The position numbers and the translations under genes are program-made. Shown in pieces: positions 7,590 through 7,980 of a DNA stretch of 7,980 nt. The stretch's first letter is position 1. Each line of letters starts with the position of its first letter. A model generated the notes under the pieces. The model did not search any database and had not been told where the DNA came from. It saw only the letters and a program-made list of their open reading frames with translations. Origin of the DNA: Gammaproteobacteria bacterium (GTDB lineage: Bacteria > Pseudomonadota > Gammaproteobacteria > Steroidobacterales > Steroidobacteraceae); NCBI GenBank assembly GCA_028293775.1, contig JAQGOD010000425.1, forward strand, positions 1 through 7,980, written 5' to 3'.

Positions 7590-7980
7590 GTGACTCGTCG
7601 CCGCTACCGGCGCAGGGGAAGGGTTCGCGGGAACGGGTAATTTTTTTGCCGTGGAATCCATCAACAAGTGCAACGTGCGCGTGAACATATGGTGAGCATC
7701 GCTACGTCCGATGTGAATGACGCTGGTTTGCGGCAGATCTTTGGCGAAGATGTCGACGAAACGCTGCAAGGCCCTATCATCCAGGGAATCGAGCACTTCG
7801 TCGATCAACACCCAGGGTGCCTCGTGGACCAGCACGCGGGCCAAGGCCAACGCATGTTGTTCATCTTCGTTCAATTCCCTATCCCAGCGTTGCGTCGACT
7901 CGAGCAGCCGACTCAAGCGGTCCAGCCCGACGCGCACCAGCGCCGCGGAACATGACTCTGCGGTGAACATCGCGGCGGGT
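7587..7980 (-). CDS. SbmA/BacA/YddA-like ABC transporter, C-terminal part of ATPase domain (5'-truncated)
   Basis: C-terminal 130 or so residues of an ABC ATPase. The frame stays open to the window edge, so the ATG at 7970 is internal and the permease and Walker A parts lie outside. Counting that Met as residue 1, the protein shows RWDRELNEDEQHALALARVLV (29-48 region, the signature helix), Walker B WVLIDE with D57/E58, and D-loop SLDD (62-65). The surrounding layout (VGLDRL, then RWDREL, then a hydrophobic LHL end) resembles the COG4178 fused permease/ATPase proteins related to SbmA, BacA, YddA and ABCD4. The signature reads LNEDEQ rather than LSGGQ or LSLGEQ, and the usual H-loop His appears to be Arg (IGR at 87-89). 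It ends in a Pro/Ala-rich tail. The cargo is unknown; its operon with two glycosidases hints at a sugar or glycoconjugate (inference). Confidence 0.8.
   Translation of the reverse strand, partial: PAAMFTAESCSAALVRVGLDRLSRLLESTQRWDRELNEDEQHALALARVLVHEAPWVLIDEVLDSLDDRALQRFVDIFAKDLPQTSVIHIGRSDAHHMFTRTLHLLMDSTAKKLPVPANPSPAPVAATSH

Overview
The window is GC-rich by eye and almost entirely coding. Five genes form two tightly packed blocks that converge tail to tail. Protein styles (periplasmic propeller sensor with a hybrid kinase, GGDEF-EAL output, SbmA/BacA/YddA-like ABC protein) suggest a Gram-negative proteobacterium. A gammaproteobacterium of the Xanthomonadales/Nevskiales/Steroidobacter kind is my guess, and I cannot confirm it from the sequence alone.

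Left block, plus strand (1-5012): a large hybrid sensor kinase whose 5' end lies outside the window, followed with a 4-base ATGA stop/start overlap by a response regulator with REC-PAS-GGDEF-EAL architecture. The kinase carries propeller blades, a Y_Y_Y domain, one membrane segment, HisKA, HATPase, a degenerate receiver, a complete receiver and an Hpt domain. It therefore has every module of a His-Asp-His-Asp relay except the final receiver, and the next gene supplies one at its N-terminus. The simplest reading is a relay that converts an extracytoplasmic signal into a change in cyclic di-GMP.

Right block, minus strand (7980-4993, read right to left): the C-terminal end of an SbmA/BacA/YddA-like ABC protein, then a PF10091/COG5368 'glucoamylase family' protein with GH144-like catalytic motifs, then a single-domain GH15 glucoamylase-like enzyme. 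Spacings are a 1-base TAATG overlap and a 3-base gap, so this looks like one operon. Neither hydrolase shows a signal peptide, so both are probably cytoplasmic and would act on imported or internal oligosaccharides.

The two blocks overlap by 20 bases at their 3' ends (4993-5012). There is no intergenic stretch longer than a few bases, so no promoter is visible, and both blocks must be driven from outside the window or from within genes. The most unusual non-coding signal is a strong GC hairpin followed by a T-rich tract on the coding strand inside the GH144-like gene, which looks like an intrinsic terminator. No RNA genes, mobile elements, CRISPR arrays or long repeats were seen.
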